Made by a program: the position numbers and the translations under genes
In this document: piece by piece, positions 18,207 through 28,089 of the stretch
Layout of the letters: each line of letters opens with the position of its first letter
How positions within the stretch are numbered: the stretch's first letter is position 1
From: DATBVX01 sp963724625
GTDB lineage: Bacteria > Pseudomonadota > Gammaproteobacteria > Steroidobacterales > Steroidobacteraceae
DNA length: 64,000 nucleotides
Assembly: GCA_963724625.1 (NCBI GenBank)
Contig: CAVRVO010000029.1
Span: forward strand, 124,001-188,000
Reading direction: 5' to 3'
The notes under the pieces: model-generated
What the model saw: the letters and a program-made list of their open reading frames with translations, nothing else
Database searches by the model: none
What the model was told of the DNA's origin: nothing

Positions 18207-19120
18207 GATGAATACTCCAGTGCACCTCGTTCCCCCAATGCGATCCTTCCCTGATCAACGAGCGGAGTGGCGCGAACACAAAACAAAACTTCAGTCCACC
18301 AAGACTTCTCCGTTGCGCGAGGCAACCGAGATCCTGTCTGCACAAATGAAGCGGTGGCCGCAGATGAGCGCGCAACGTGCTGCGCAGTGCGCGCAGCTCA
18401 CGACGAAGAACAAAACTGTCGTGCGGATCCCCTAAACCCGCGAGTCGATTGTTCCGTGAAACGTTACGAAGTTGATTTTCAGCGGCTTTGGCTCTTGCTC
18501 GACGTGTGCGAGTCTATTAATCGACAGCACTCGGTCAAGAGTCTCCAGAGTGCGACACGCTGCGCGTAGTGCGTCGTCAACGAGCGACGACATGCGTTGA
18601 GTTTTTATTCACGCGCTCGCACGCCAGGAAAAACTTTGTCACACGTTCGTAAATCAGCTGCGTGGTTTCGGCGTGTAACGCACGCACGCCGCACAATGTC
18701 GCAAGTGACGATGTACTGGAGCATTCGCTCCTAGCGTTTTGATTGCGCGGCAGCGACTGGGAGAATTCGAATTTGTACATGCACCTGCGAGCAGGGCGTG
18801 AAAATACCCATGAGGGCGCACGCGATCCGGCGTGCAGTCGCCGTGCCAACGAATCAATTGGTCGACGGCCGCGTCAGGTTCGTGCGCTGACGTTGTGTGA
18901 CTTACAGAGAAACCGCGCTCGCCGAAAAGATTTCTGCCGCGTGACAATCATGGTGCTGTCGCCGATTTGCGTCAGGTGCGCCCCGCGGGGCGAGCTACGA
19001 CGAGCACACTTTGCGCAACCGTTTGCGCTCGCGCGCACCCATCAGCCCCTGCTGCTCGCTCCCAAGACGAGTGCCGATGTGGTCGCCGCGCAGTGATCGC
19101 TCCCGGCATATCGATGCCTC
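18207..19120. other. 914-bp noncoding region, AT-richer than its surroundings
   Basis: No frame here looks like protein. The region lies downstream of the TonB receptor's terminator and upstream of the Ig/FN3 gene, so it must hold the latter's promoter. Small hairpins are visible, for example CGGCGTG/CACGCCG at 18669-18691 and GTCGTC/GACGAC near 18575-18595, and A/T-rich words (GTCTATTAATCGAC near 18510) stand out from the GC-rich background. I recognise no RNA gene. The lower GC would fit either regulatory DNA or a decayed gene. Confidence 0.5.
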
Positions 19121-19151
19121 AAAAAAAAGCGGCGGGCATGAAGCCCGCCGC
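19121..19151 (-). terminator. Rho-independent terminator of the TonB-dependent receptor gene
   Basis: A perfect 9-bp stem, GCGGCGGGC at 19129-19137 paired with GCCCGCCGC at 19143-19151 around a 5-nt loop, is followed on the minus strand by eight T (A8 at 19121-19128). It begins 24 bp after the receptor's stop codon. It is the only textbook intrinsic terminator that I see in the window. Confidence 0.93.
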
Positions 19152-19174
19152 TGAGTCAACGCTGGTGACGAAGG

Positions 19175-22100
19175 TCAGAAGTCAGCAGTCACGCTGACGA
19201 ACCCGTAGCGGCCGAGCGTATCGTAGAGCTGCGGGAACGTGTTGCCGTTGCAGAACACGCTCAGGCAACTGTCCTGCCCGATCAGCGGCGGATCCTCATC
19301 CGTGAGGTTGTTGATTCCGACCCGCAGGGTGATGCTCTGGTTGAATGTGTAAGAGCCCGCCAGATCCAGGTAGCTCATCGACTTGATGCTGGCGTCCGTC
19401 GCCGGGACATCGCCGTTGAGCTGTGGATTGGAGCTCGTCGTATCGAGCTTGGTGCTGTCGATAAAGCGCCAGCTCAATGACAGGTCGAGGTTCCACGGCG
19501 TGGACCAGGTTGCCCTGAGCTTGTGGCGCCAGTCCGGCGTCGGCACGCCGCAGGAAAGCCCGTACAGGCCCTTGCAGTCGTACGTGGCCGACCCTGTGGT
19601 TGGCTGGACGATCAGCTCATCAACATAGGTTCCGATCAACTGGAACGCGAGCCGTCCCGCGTTGCCACCCATGTCGAAGAAGTAGTTCACCTCCGTATCG
19701 ATGCCCTTGGTGCGCAGCGATCCGGTGTTGATGATCGGGTCATCGATGAAGCCCTGGTTGCCGATCCAGAGCGATGCGGATCCGGGCGCGCGATGCACCT
19801 GGCTGCAGAAGCCTGCATCGCCAGTGTTGAGGCAGTTGTTGAGAATCACATCCGCCCCGACGCTGTTGATCAGGCCCTCCACCTTGATGTCATAGTAATC
19901 CGCCGACCAGCTGAAGTGCGACAGGAACGTCGGCGTGAGCACGAACCCGAATGAATATGTGTCCGACTTCTCCGGATCGAGGTCTTGATTGCCGCCGACC
20001 AGGCCGTTGTATTGCGCTGAGGGGTTCTCCAGAACGGAGCCGTACTGAGCCGCCGTTACTCCTGAAAGAGCGCACTGCGCAGCCGACGCGCCTCCGGTCA
20101 CGATCCCGGTTGCGGTATCGATGTCGCCCGCGCACGGATCGGAGTTGCCGTCGAGCTGCACACGGTCCTGCAGGAACAATTCCTGCGCATTCGGCGCGCG
20201 TACTGCTCTCTGGTAACTGCCACGGAAGCGGACGTCTTCGACAGGCGCGTAGTTGAGACCGAACTTGTACGTGTCGGTGTTGAAGCCGAGGCTATAGTCC
20301 GAGTATCGATAGCCCGCTTCCAATGCCAGGTCCTGTGCGCCGGTCTTGTCCTGCACCAACGGCATGCGGGCTTCGACGAACAGCTCTTTCACATCGAACG
20401 AACCGATCGTGTTGAGCTCAGGAGCGCCCTGGCCGAGCAGGTCGTTGGTCTGGTAGGCCTGGTCGGTCTTGAGCTCCTGCTCCTCGCGGCGATATTCCGC
20501 GCCGAACGCGACGCCGAGACCGTCATTGGCGGTGGGCATCTTGGCCCCGTATTGGCCAAGGTCCCCGGTGACGGAACCGCTGAGGACTTCCTCGACCGTC
20601 TGCCCCTGCTTGAATCCCGGCACCTGTACATAGTCGAGCGCCGCCTGCGTGACGCCGCCAATCTGCCAGATGTTGTAGGGCACGCACTTCGCATCGTCGT
20701 TGGTGACATCGGCATCTGCGTTCACGCGACAGACGGGCTGGCCGGTCGTGGGGTCGTTCACCACGGTGAGGGCCTTGCCCAGACGTGCCGCGGAGAAATC
20801 GTTGAGGAAGTTTTCCTTGTACACGGTCGTGCCGTACAGGCCGTACGCGTCGTAGCTCCACGCTTCACCGAAGTTGCCGCGTACGCCGAGCACGCCGCGA
20901 TAGGAGGTGTGCTCCAGGTCATCCCGACGTCCACCACCTTCGACGTTGCGTCGGCCGATGCCGAGGAAGACATCGTTCTGGCCCGGCTGCCGATTCACCG
21001 CCGGGTCATCGCACAGCGCGTTGACCTGCGAGGCGGACAACAACGGATTGTCGCAGTTGACGACGTAGTTGCCGTAGAACGGCGGTTGGCCGCTGTTGGA
21101 ACCGAAAAACGCGCCGCTGGGTGCAACCTGCGACACTGTCTTGTCGTTCATGAACATGAACTCGGTGTACGCGGTCGCGTGCTCGTTCATGTCGTAGTGC
21201 GCGAACAGGCCTGCCGTGTAGCGATCGTCCGGTCGCTGGTAGTAGTTGAGCGGCCCGAAGTTGTACACGTCCGTCCCGAAGTCATAGGGGCGGAAATTGT
21301 TGCTGCCATCGATGGTGAAGAAGCCGTTGTCAGGATCCGCCGGGGATCCGAAAGCGGCCGGATCCTGGTTGACCGGCACGAACAAGCCGGGCGCTGAAGT
21401 CACCGAACCGTTGCAGGAGAATGAGTCGCCCGAGCCCAGCGTGCATGCGCTGAAATCGCGGTTGGCCTGCGTGATCGCCGACAGTGTGCGGTAGCCGGCG
21501 TAGACGGTTGCATTGCCACGGCCGTCGCCGGAGTTCATGCCCATGAGGAACGTGAAGTCGCGCGAATAGCCATCGTGAACGTTACTGTCGGGCGTCGGAA
21601 AGCCGCTCGCTGTGACGACGTCGGCCGCACTGTTGCTGTTGTCGTGCTGATACATGGCGTACTGCGCGTCGAGGCGCACGCCTTCGAAGTGGTCATTCAT
21701 GATGAAGTTGACCACGCCGGCCACGGCGTCCGCGCCATACACTGCCGAGGCGCCGCCGGTGAGAACTTCAACACGTTCGACCAACGCACCGGGAATCTGG
21801 TTGAGGTCCGGCGAGGAAGCGCCGTTCTGCGTCGGATCGCCCGGCATCAGGCGACGGCTGTTCACCAGCACCAGGGTGCGTTGCGAGCCCAGGCCGCGAA
21901 GGTTCACCGTCGCTGCGCCGGTCGCACCGTTAGAGATATTGCCGCCGAAGTCGGCGACCGCTTGGGGCAGATTGTTGACCAGATCCTCGACGCGTGTGAC
22001 GCCTTCGAGCTTCAGCTCCTCGTTGCCGACCGAGGTAACTGGGCTGATGCTGGTCAGGTTGGGTTGCGGAATGCGGGAACCCGTGACGACGACAGTGCCG

Positions 22101-22231
22101 ATCTCTGACGCCGGTGCAGCTTCCTGCGCCTCCTGCGCGAACGCAGGCATGCTGGTGCTCGCGGCCGTGGCGGCACTTGCAAGCAGTGCGTACCTTACGG
22201 CGCGTGCCAGTTGATTGTTACGGTAGATCAT
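19175..22231 (-). CDS. TonB-dependent outer-membrane receptor
   Basis: The 1018-residue protein starts with a signal peptide (YALLASAATAASTSMPAFAQ). The plug follows (EIGTVVVTGSRIPQPNLTSISPV, GVTRVEDLVNNLPQA, VNLRGLGSQRTLVLVNSRRLMPG, and GALVERVEVLTGGASAVYGADAVAGVVNFIM), then a large beta-barrel ending in GRYGFVSVTADF with the terminal aromatic residue. This subtype, with a plug rich in QNGASSPDLNQIP, is common in Xanthomonadales and sphingomonads for carbohydrate, peptide or siderophore uptake; the substrate is unknown. The ATG at 22231 has GGAGGA 5-6 nt upstream; the in-frame ATG at 22381 would add 50 residues before the signal peptide and is rejected. A hairpin sits in its leader and a strong terminator follows. 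Confidence 0.95.
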   Translation of the reverse strand: MIYRNNQLARAVRYALLASAATAASTSMPAFAQEAQEAAPASEIGTVVVTGSRIPQPNLTSISPVTSVGNEELKLEGVTRVEDLVNNLPQAVADFGGNISNGATGAATVNLRGLGSQRTLVLVNSRRLMPGDPTQNGASSPDLNQIPGALVERVEVLTGGASAVYGADAVAGVVNFIMNDHFEGVRLDAQYAMYQHDNSNSAADVVTASGFPTPDSNVHDGYSRDFTFLMGMNSGDGRGNATVYAGYRTLSAITQANRDFSACTLGSGDSFSCNGSVTSAPGLFVPVNQDPAAFGSPADPDNGFFTIDGSNNFRPYDFGTDVYNFGPLNYYQRPDDRYTAGLFAHYDMNEHATAYTEFMFMNDKTVSQVAPSGAFFGSNSGQPPFYGNYVVNCDNPLLSASQVNALCDDPAVNRQPGQNDVFLGIGRRNVEGGGRRDDLEHTSYRGVLGVRGNFGEAWSYDAYGLYGTTVYKENFLNDFSAARLGKALTVVNDPTTGQPVCRVNADADVTNDDAKCVPYNIWQIGGVTQAALDYVQVPGFKQGQTVEEVLSGSVTGDLGQYGAKMPTANDGLGVAFGAEYRREEQELKTDQAYQTNDLLGQGAPELNTIGSFDVKELFVEARMPLVQDKTGAQDLALEAGYRYSDYSLGFNTDTYKFGLNYAPVEDVRFRGSYQRAVRAPNAQELFLQDRVQLDGNSDPCAGDIDTATGIVTGGASAAQCALSGVTAAQYGSVLENPSAQYNGLVGGNQDLDPEKSDTYSFGFVLTPTFLSHFSWSADYYDIKVEGLINSVGADVILNNCLNTGDAGFCSQVHRAPGSASLWIGNQGFIDDPIINTGSLRTKGIDTEVNYFFDMGGNAGRLAFQLIGTYVDELIVQPTTGSATYDCKGLYGLSCGVPTPDWRHKLRATWSTPWNLDLSLSWRFIDSTKLDTTSSNPQLNGDVPATDASIKSMSYLDLAGSYTFNQSITLRVGINNLTDEDPPLIGQDSCLSVFCNGNTFPQLYDTLGRYGFVSVTADF

Positions 22232-22269
22232 TGAGTCCTCCTCAAGATCGCGATTCAATGGCCAAAGGC

Positions 22270-22302
22270 CATCGGGCAATGCCGCGACGTGCATGCCCGA
22301 TG
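22270..22302 (-). promoter_or_regulatory. Leader hairpin upstream of the TonB receptor gene
   Basis: CATCGGGCA at 22270-22278 pairs perfectly with TGCCCGATG at 22294-22302 around a 15-nt loop. It lies about 40 nt upstream of the receptor's start codon, within the likely 5' untranslated region. It could influence mRNA stability or translation, or be an operator; no known riboswitch is recognised. Confidence 0.4.
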
Positions 22303-22435
22303 CGGTTTCTGAATGCCTTTGCTGCATGCTAGCGACAGCGATTTCGCGCACGAGGGCGGTGGTAGTCTTTCTGTGTGGCATTAGTTGCCGAAATTCATGT
22401 GTCGCTTTGCGTGTTGCGCCCGAGGAGGTCTGCAG

Positions 22436-24110
22436 ATGCGCGCATCCTTTTTCTCTGTGTGTCTGTTGATGAGCAGCACGGTGTTCGCCACTGAGTTGGT
22501 ATTCCCGGCCGCGCAGCTCGATGGGATGGCGAGGCGGTTCGTCCCAGTGGACGTCAAGGTCGACGTTTCGAGCCTGCCTGAGAACGAAAAGCTCGCGCTG
22601 CGCAGGATGATCGAGGCTGCACGGCTGTTCGATCCGCTTTTCATGCGCCAGGTGTCGGCCATCGGCCCAAGCACGCTGTTGTTGCTCCTGAATGACGCAT
22701 CGCCGCTCGGGCAGTCGCGCCTGCGCTACTTCATGATCAACAAGGGACCGTGGTCAGCACTTGGATGAAAACCTGCCCTTCATCCCGGGCGTCGATGTCA
22801 AGCCGAAGGGGGGAAATTTCTATCCGAGCGACGCAACGCGCGAGGAAGTGCAGGCCTGGATGGAGTCACTGCCGGCGAAGGAGCGCGAGGCTGCGCAAGG
22901 GTTCTTCACCACGATTCGACGTCTGCCATCGGGGACGCTCACCGCAGTGCCGTACAGCGTCGAATACCAGGGCGAACTCACCGAGGCGGCGCGCCTGCTG
23001 CGCGAAGCTGCAGCGGCCACGACGCAGCCAACATTAAAGAGCTTCCTGGACCAGCGGGCTCGCGCATTCCTCAGCAACGACTACTACCAGAGCGACATCG
23101 CCTGGATGGAGCTCGATGCATCGATCGAGCCGACGATCGGTCCGTACGAGGTCTATGAAGATGAGTGGTTCAACTTCAAAGCGGCGTTCGAGGCGTTCAT
23201 CCTGATTACCGATGCCCAGGCAACGGGACTGCTGGCGCGCTTCAGCCGCGAACTGCAGGAACTGGAAGATCACCTGCCCATCGAGGCGAAATTCCGCAAT
23301 CCGAAGCTCGGGGGTTTCTCACCGATCCGTGTCGCGGATGTCGTGTTCTGTTCTGGCGACGGCAACCACGGTGTGCAGACTGCGGCGTACAACCTGCCAA
23401 ACGACGAACGCGTGGTCGCGCTCAAAGGCTCGAAGCGCGTAATGCTCAAGAATTTTCAGCAGGCGAAATTCGACAACGTGCTGGTACCGATTTCCCAGCG
23501 CGTGCTCGCCGCAGACGACCAGGCGCTGGTCGCATTCGAGCCCTTCTTCACGCACATTCTCATGCACGAGCTGATGCATGGGCTCGGCCCGCAGACGATT
23601 CGCGTCGGCGGACGCGAGACGACAGTGCGCCAGGAGCTCAAAGAGCTCAACGGTCCGCTCGAGGAAGCCAAGGCTGACATCTCGGGCCTGTGGGCGTTGC
23701 AGTATCTCGCCGACAAGGGCGTAGTGCCGAAGAGCCAGGAGCGCGCCTTCTACACGACTTTCCTCGCCTCAACGTTTCGCACTCTGCGCTTCGGCTTCAC
23801 CGATTCGCACGCCAGGGGCATGGCGCTGCAGGTAAATACTCTCCTCGACCAGGGTGCTATCGCAGTACAGCCCGACGGGACATTCCGGCTCAACTTCGCC
23901 AGGGCCCGAAAGGCCGTTGCAGCGCTGACTCGCCAGATCATGACGATCCAGGCGACCGGCGATTACTCCGGAGCCAAGGCGCTACTCGAGCGCATGGTCG
24001 TGATCCGGCCCGAGGTGAAGCGCCTGCTCGATCGCCTCGCGGACGTTCCGGTGGACATCGCGCCGCGGTTCGTGACCGCAGATGAGCTGACCGCCGCTCC
24101 TCCTCCGTGA
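22436..24110 (+). pseudogene. Exported dipeptidyl-peptidase III-like zinc metallohydrolase, broken by a +1 frameshift
   Basis: The first part starts at ATG 22436 (GAGGAGG 7-13 nt upstream) with a short signal peptide (MRASFFSVCLLMSSTVFA) and reads RRFVPVDVKVDVSSLPENEK to INKGPWSAL. The second resumes one base later with DENLPFIPGVDVKPKGGNFYP. One extra G at 22763-22764 explains the break; repaired length is 557 residues. The zinc site FTHILMHELMHGLGP and the downstream LEEAKADISGLWALQYL match the gluzincin arrangement of the M49/DPP III-like group (HExxH plus EExKAD). DPP III enzymes release dipeptides from short peptides. The family is likely, the precise activity is not known. Confidence 0.8.
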
Positions 24111-24126
24111 AGCAATCCGTGCCGTG

Positions 24127-24283
24127 GCTGTGTGGGTCTGGCTGGCCGATCTTCCCCACGGCCGACACGAACGATGCATCCTGCCGCCCTGGGCGTTACC
24201 TTTCGCGCTGTACGTCAACGCTTCTTTGGCACAATCAAGGAAGAACGGGCCAGGGAAAGATCAGCCAGCCAGACCCACACAGC
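24127..24283. repeat. Long inverted repeat element (A), arms about 30 bp, 96-bp spacer
   Basis: The left arm 24127-24156 and right arm 24253-24283 are inverted copies: the first 20 bp are identical, followed by one mismatch, GATCTT, one extra base, and CCC; weaker pairing continues inward. The spacer is noncoding and includes TTGGCACAATC at 24226-24236, an 11-mer also present in the arm of the stem-loop near 51000. Minus-strand GGGTCTGG is shared as well. The element fills the gap between the metallopeptidase and the PAS-GAF kinase. It may be a palindromic repetitive element or a structured RNA; no transposase is linked to it. Confidence 0.7.
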
Positions 24284-24371
24284 GGACCGGCTCCAACTGC
24301 TCGTTCCCACGAACGCGTGACTTTGCCGCTCGACGGACCAAGAATGGCGCTACTGCACGGATCCCGATCGT

Positions 24372-26016
24372 ATGGATGTGCCGCAATCACCCTCGCCAGG
24401 CGAATTGGGCGCCGATGAAGCGCTGCGGGAAAGCGAGCAGCGCTATCGCGCGCTCGTGAACGCGTTGCCGCAGGCTATCCTCGTGCACGATGGCGTGCGC
24501 TGCCTGTTCGCAAACCCGGCCGCGGTCCGACTCGTGGGCGCAGCGACTCTGGAAGAAGTCATTGATCGCCCGGTCCTTTCCTTCGCTCATCCCGACAACC
24601 TGAGCCTGCTGGAAGAGCGCACCCGCCGCATCATCACGGAGGGTGTGCCGGCGCCGCCCATCGAAGTGCAGGTGATCCGCCAGGACGGCACGTTGGTGTG
24701 GGTCGAGGCAACCGGAGTGCGCGTGGATTTCGGCGGGCGCCCCGCCGCGCAGACGATGTTGCAGGACGTCACTGCCCGCCGCGAGCACGCTGAACGGGAG
24801 AAGGCGCTCACCGCCCGGCTACAGGCGCAGTCGACGGTATTGCTGAGGCTCGCCATCGATCCGTTACTGGCTTCGGGTGATTTTATCGCCGGGTTGCATC
24901 TCATCACGGAAAACGGGGCACGCACCCTGGGCGTCAACAGCGCGAGCGTGTGGCTGTTCGATGAGGATCGGGCGACGCTGCGCTGCCTGGATCGCTACGA
25001 CGCGGACTCTGGCAGGCACCTGCACGGCATCGATCTCACGGCCGGGCATTACCCGGATTATTTCGCGGCGCTGAACACCGATCGCGCGGTTCCGGTGTCC
25101 GACGCCCACACCGATCCGCGGACCTCGCTCGCTGCGAGACGACTATCTCGTGCCGTGGAAGGTCGGCGCGTTGCTCGACTCGCCCGTGCGCTTGTCCGGA
25201 GGCCTGATCGGGGTTCTGTGCCTCGAGCAGCAGGCGCGCGGTCGGGCGTGGGAACCGGACGAAATAGCATTTGCCGGCGGCCTCGCCGACCAGGTCGGTC
25301 ATGCATTCGCCAACGCGGAAAGCGCGCGCGCCGCCGAGGACATCCGCATCCTTGCCGGCAAGCTGATGCAGCTGCAGGACGAGGAACGGCGCCGCATCGG
25401 ACGTGAGCTGCATGACTCGACCGGCCAGGTGCTCGCAGCACTGGAAGTGACGATCGATCGCGCCGTCGCTGCGCTCGAGTCGAAGGATCCGGCGAAGAAT
25501 CTGAAGGTGAGTCAGCTGCTTGCCGAATGCTCAGAGCTTGCCCGCCAGTGCTCGCAGGAAATTCGCACGGCGGCCTACCTGCTGCACCCGCCATTGCTCG
25601 ACGAGCTCGGGTTGCCGACCGCGTTGCGCTGGCTGGTCGATGGGTTCACCGCGCGCAGCAGCATCCCCGTACAGCTTGAATTGCCCGCGACGAGCGTGCG
25701 ACTGCAGCCTGACCAGGAGCTGTCGCTGTTTCGGGTCGTGCAGGAAGCGCTCTCGAACATTCAGAAACACTCTGGCAGCCAGTTGGCGCGCGTGCGCCTG
25801 AAGACGGAGCCTGATCGCGTTTGCATCGAGGTGCGTGACTTCGGTCGCGGCCTCGCAGTGTCGGGTGTTCCTGCCGCCATGCAGGCGACCGGCGTGGGTC
25901 TTGCCGGAATGCGCGAGCGCCTGCGCCAGTTGGGTGGCAAGCTGACCATCGAGTCCGATTCCACGGGTACCTCGATCGTCGCATCGGTGCCGTTCACCTC
26001 GCCCGTAGTCGCGTGA
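24372..26016 (+). pseudogene. PAS-GAF sensor histidine kinase (NarX/DegS type), broken by a +1 frameshift
   Basis: The gene codes for a PAS domain (SEQRYRALVNALPQAILVHDG to ARREHAEREKAL, residues about 15-150), a GAF domain (about 165-325), a HisKA_3 dimerisation domain with the phospho-His in RRIGRELHDSTGQVLAALE, and an ATPase domain (LFRVVQEALSNIQKHSG; VRDFGRGL; GVGLAGMRERLRQLGG). The frame breaks in the GAF domain at 25137, where GCG-A-GACGACTATCTC has one base too many; removal gives AADDYLVPWKVGALLDSPVRL, a normal GAF sequence. Repaired length is 547 residues. It lacks membrane segments, so it should sense a cytoplasmic signal. Its stop overlaps the start of the NarL-type regulator. Confidence 0.85.
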
Positions 26017-26663
26017 AGAAGGCCTCGATTCTCATCGCCGACGATCATGAGCTCGTGCGACGCGGGCTGTGTGCCGTGGTCATGGAAGTCGAGGGTTGGC
26101 GCGTCGTGGCGGAAGCCGGCGACGGCAGAACGGCGGTAGAGCTTGCGATCCAGCACCAGCCTGATGTCGCCGTCCTCGATCTCGCGATGCCAGAACAGAA
26201 CGGCCTCGAGGCCACTCGCCGCATCGTTGCCGAAGCACCGGCAACGCGCGTGCTGATTCTGACTGCACACGAATCCGAACAGGTGGTGCGCGAAGTCCTG
26301 GATGCCGGTGCGCTTGGCTACCTTCTGAAGTCTGACGCGGGTCAGGAGCTGATCGCCGCCATCCAGGCGCTGCTCGATGGCAAACCGTATTTCACCTCGA
26401 AAGTGGCGCGGCTGATCCTGAAGGGGTACCTCGGATCCGGCGGTCTCTCTGCAGCAGCCATCGGCGGGAGCTTGTCCCCGCGTGAACGCGAAATCGTTCA
26501 GCTGCTGGCAGAAGGCAAGACCAACAAGGAGGTCGCGCGCCGACTCGGCATCACGGTCAAGACCGCTGAGACTCACCGCAACAACATCATGCGCAAGATG
26601 GGGTTCGATTCGCTCGCAGACCTGGTCCGCTACGCTGTCCGCAACCGCATTGTCGATGCCTGA
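26013..26663 (+). CDS. NarL/FixJ family response regulator (receiver + LuxR HTH)
   Basis: The 216-residue regulator has a receiver domain with IADDHELVRRGL (acidic pair near residue 10), the phosphoacceptor in VAVLDLAMPEQNGLEA near 55, ILTAHES, and the lysine of GYLLKSDAG. The C-terminal GerE domain reads LSPREREIVQLLAEGKTNKEVARRLGITVKTAETHRNNIMRKMG. The GTG start at 26013 overlaps the kinase TGA, so the two are translationally coupled cognate partners. Target genes are unknown; the DPP III-like gene upstream and the kinase downstream are natural candidates. Confidence 0.95.
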   Translation: MKKASILIADDHELVRRGLCAVVMEVEGWRVVAEAGDGRTAVELAIQHQPDVAVLDLAMPEQNGLEATRRIVAEAPATRVLILTAHESEQVVREVLDAGALGYLLKSDAGQELIAAIQALLDGKPYFTSKVARLILKGYLGSGGLSAAAIGGSLSPREREIVQLLAEGKTNKEVARRLGITVKTAETHRNNIMRKMGFDSLADLVRYAVRNRIVDA

Positions 26664-26784
26664 GAATTCCCCCTGCTTCCCTAGGTAGTCTTCCCCTCGC
26701 TGCTACGGGACTCCATGCATTCGCATTGTGGGGCGCTGCAGCTACTGTCCGCACACGGTTTTCACTTTTCCACCGGTGTCACGG

Positions 26785-28089
26785 ATGGCTCACACGCGCG
26801 CGACAATCAGATCGATCTCCGCACTTGACGTGGCGATGCGTAACCGCCGGCACGGCACCCGCACGATCGCCGGCGAAGTGCATTCTGGCGTTCCCTCGAC
26901 CGCAATCCGCAGGGAGCCAGGCGCTGTGCGCGTGCTGGCAGACGATCCCTGCCTCGATCAGCTCCTGCTGGAGTGGTACGGCAACGAGAACGGCGATGGC
27001 ATCGTGATCATTTCGCACGCGGGTACTGTCGCGCATGCCAATGATCGCTTCAGAAGTCTCTGGCAGGTCGGGGCCGAAACGCGCCTCAACGTCGAAGCAG
27101 ATGTCTGGAATGCGGTGCTGCGTCTGGTCGACGAACCACAGACCGTGCAGGACATGATCACGGCCTTTGGGCTCGATTCGGTGGCGGCCGCAAAATGGAC
27201 CTGGAAGCTGACCAACGGACAACAGGTGGAGTGCCGCACTGCGCCGCTGAACGATGACGGCAGCTCACGCGAGAATCGCATCTGGTCGTTTCGCGAAATC
27301 AACGAGGACGAACCGCGTCACGATGAGATATTGCATGCGCAGCGCCTCGAGGCAGTCGGTACTGTGGCGTGCCAGCTCACGCATGAGATCAAGAACGCGC
27401 TTGCTCCCATCATTGGCGCCGTCGAGTTGGCCCAGCTCACGCTGCCGGATGACCATCGCGCTCGCAGTCATCTGAGCCAGATCACGCGCGCGACCGAGCG
27501 GGCTGGCGACCTGGCGCAGAAGATTCTCTGTTTTGGACACAACGGAATCGAGCCACGGCAGCCGCATGACCTGGGAGTGATCGTGCGCGAGTCGCTCGAC
27601 CTGCTGTCGGCCTCGCTGCCAGGCAATATCAGGATCCAGACTCAGATCGACCCGGTTCCAGCGATCCCCGTCAATGCACGTGAGATTCAGCAGATCCTGA
27701 TGAACCTGTGCATCAACGCATGGCAGGCGATCGCCCCCGCGGCTGGCATCATCAAGATCAGCGTGACCGAGGACCTGGTTGAAGCGAATGAGCCTGACAC
27801 CTTGGCCGACCTCGCGCCAGGCAGCTATGTGCGGCTGACCGTGCGTGACAACGGCTGCGGCATGGATGAAGAAACGCTGGAGCGGATTTTCCAGCCATTC
27901 TTTACGACAAAAACTTCCGACCGTGGCACAGGTCTTGGCCTCGCCGTGGTGCGCGCGATTGCGGACTCGCACGGCGCTGCGATCTCGGTCGTCAGCGCGC
28001 CGGGGCGCGGCAGCGCATTCCATGTCTGCTTTCGTGTCGGCCTGGCGTCGCCAGCTGCCGCTGACGACTCATTGGCTGCGAAGCGCTAA
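26785..28089 (+). CDS. PAS-domain sensor histidine kinase (NtrB-like HisKA/HATPase)
   Basis: After an unstructured N-terminus, a PAS domain (about residues 55-175, GDGIVIISHAGTVAHANDRF) precedes the transmitter: H-box AVGTVACQLTHEIKNALAPIIG with the phospho-His, N-box IQQILMNLCINAWQAI, G1 LTVRDNGCGMDEETL, F-box FQPFFTTKTSDRGTG and G2 GLGLAVVRAI. No membrane helix is seen, so it is soluble. The start is uncertain: ATG 26785 gives 434 residues; ATG 26833 or GTG 26728 are alternatives. No response regulator follows; it may act on the NarL-type regulator 120 bp upstream or on a regulator elsewhere. Its TAA overlaps the stop of the convergent M20 gene. Confidence 0.88.
   Translation: MAHTRATIRSISALDVAMRNRRHGTRTIAGEVHSGVPSTAIRREPGAVRVLADDPCLDQLLLEWYGNENGDGIVIISHAGTVAHANDRFRSLWQVGAETRLNVEADVWNAVLRLVDEPQTVQDMITAFGLDSVAAAKWTWKLTNGQQVECRTAPLNDDGSSRENRIWSFREINEDEPRHDEILHAQRLEAVGTVACQLTHEIKNALAPIIGAVELAQLTLPDDHRARSHLSQITRATERAGDLAQKILCFGHNGIEPRQPHDLGVIVRESLDLLSASLPGNIRIQTQIDPVPAIPVNAREIQQILMNLCINAWQAIAPAAGIIKISVTEDLVEANEPDTLADLAPGSYVRLTVRDNGCGMDEETLERIFQPFFTTKTSDRGTGLGLAVVRAIADSHGAAISVVSAPGRGSAFHVCFRVGLASPAAADDSLAAKR

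Noticed and set aside
22761..22769. Programmed +1 frameshifting in the DPP III-like gene (CTTGGATGA)
   Set aside because: The CTT codon is followed by GGA, not by a stop codon as in prfB, and the other +1 sites share no slippery sequence with it, so an indel is the simpler reading.
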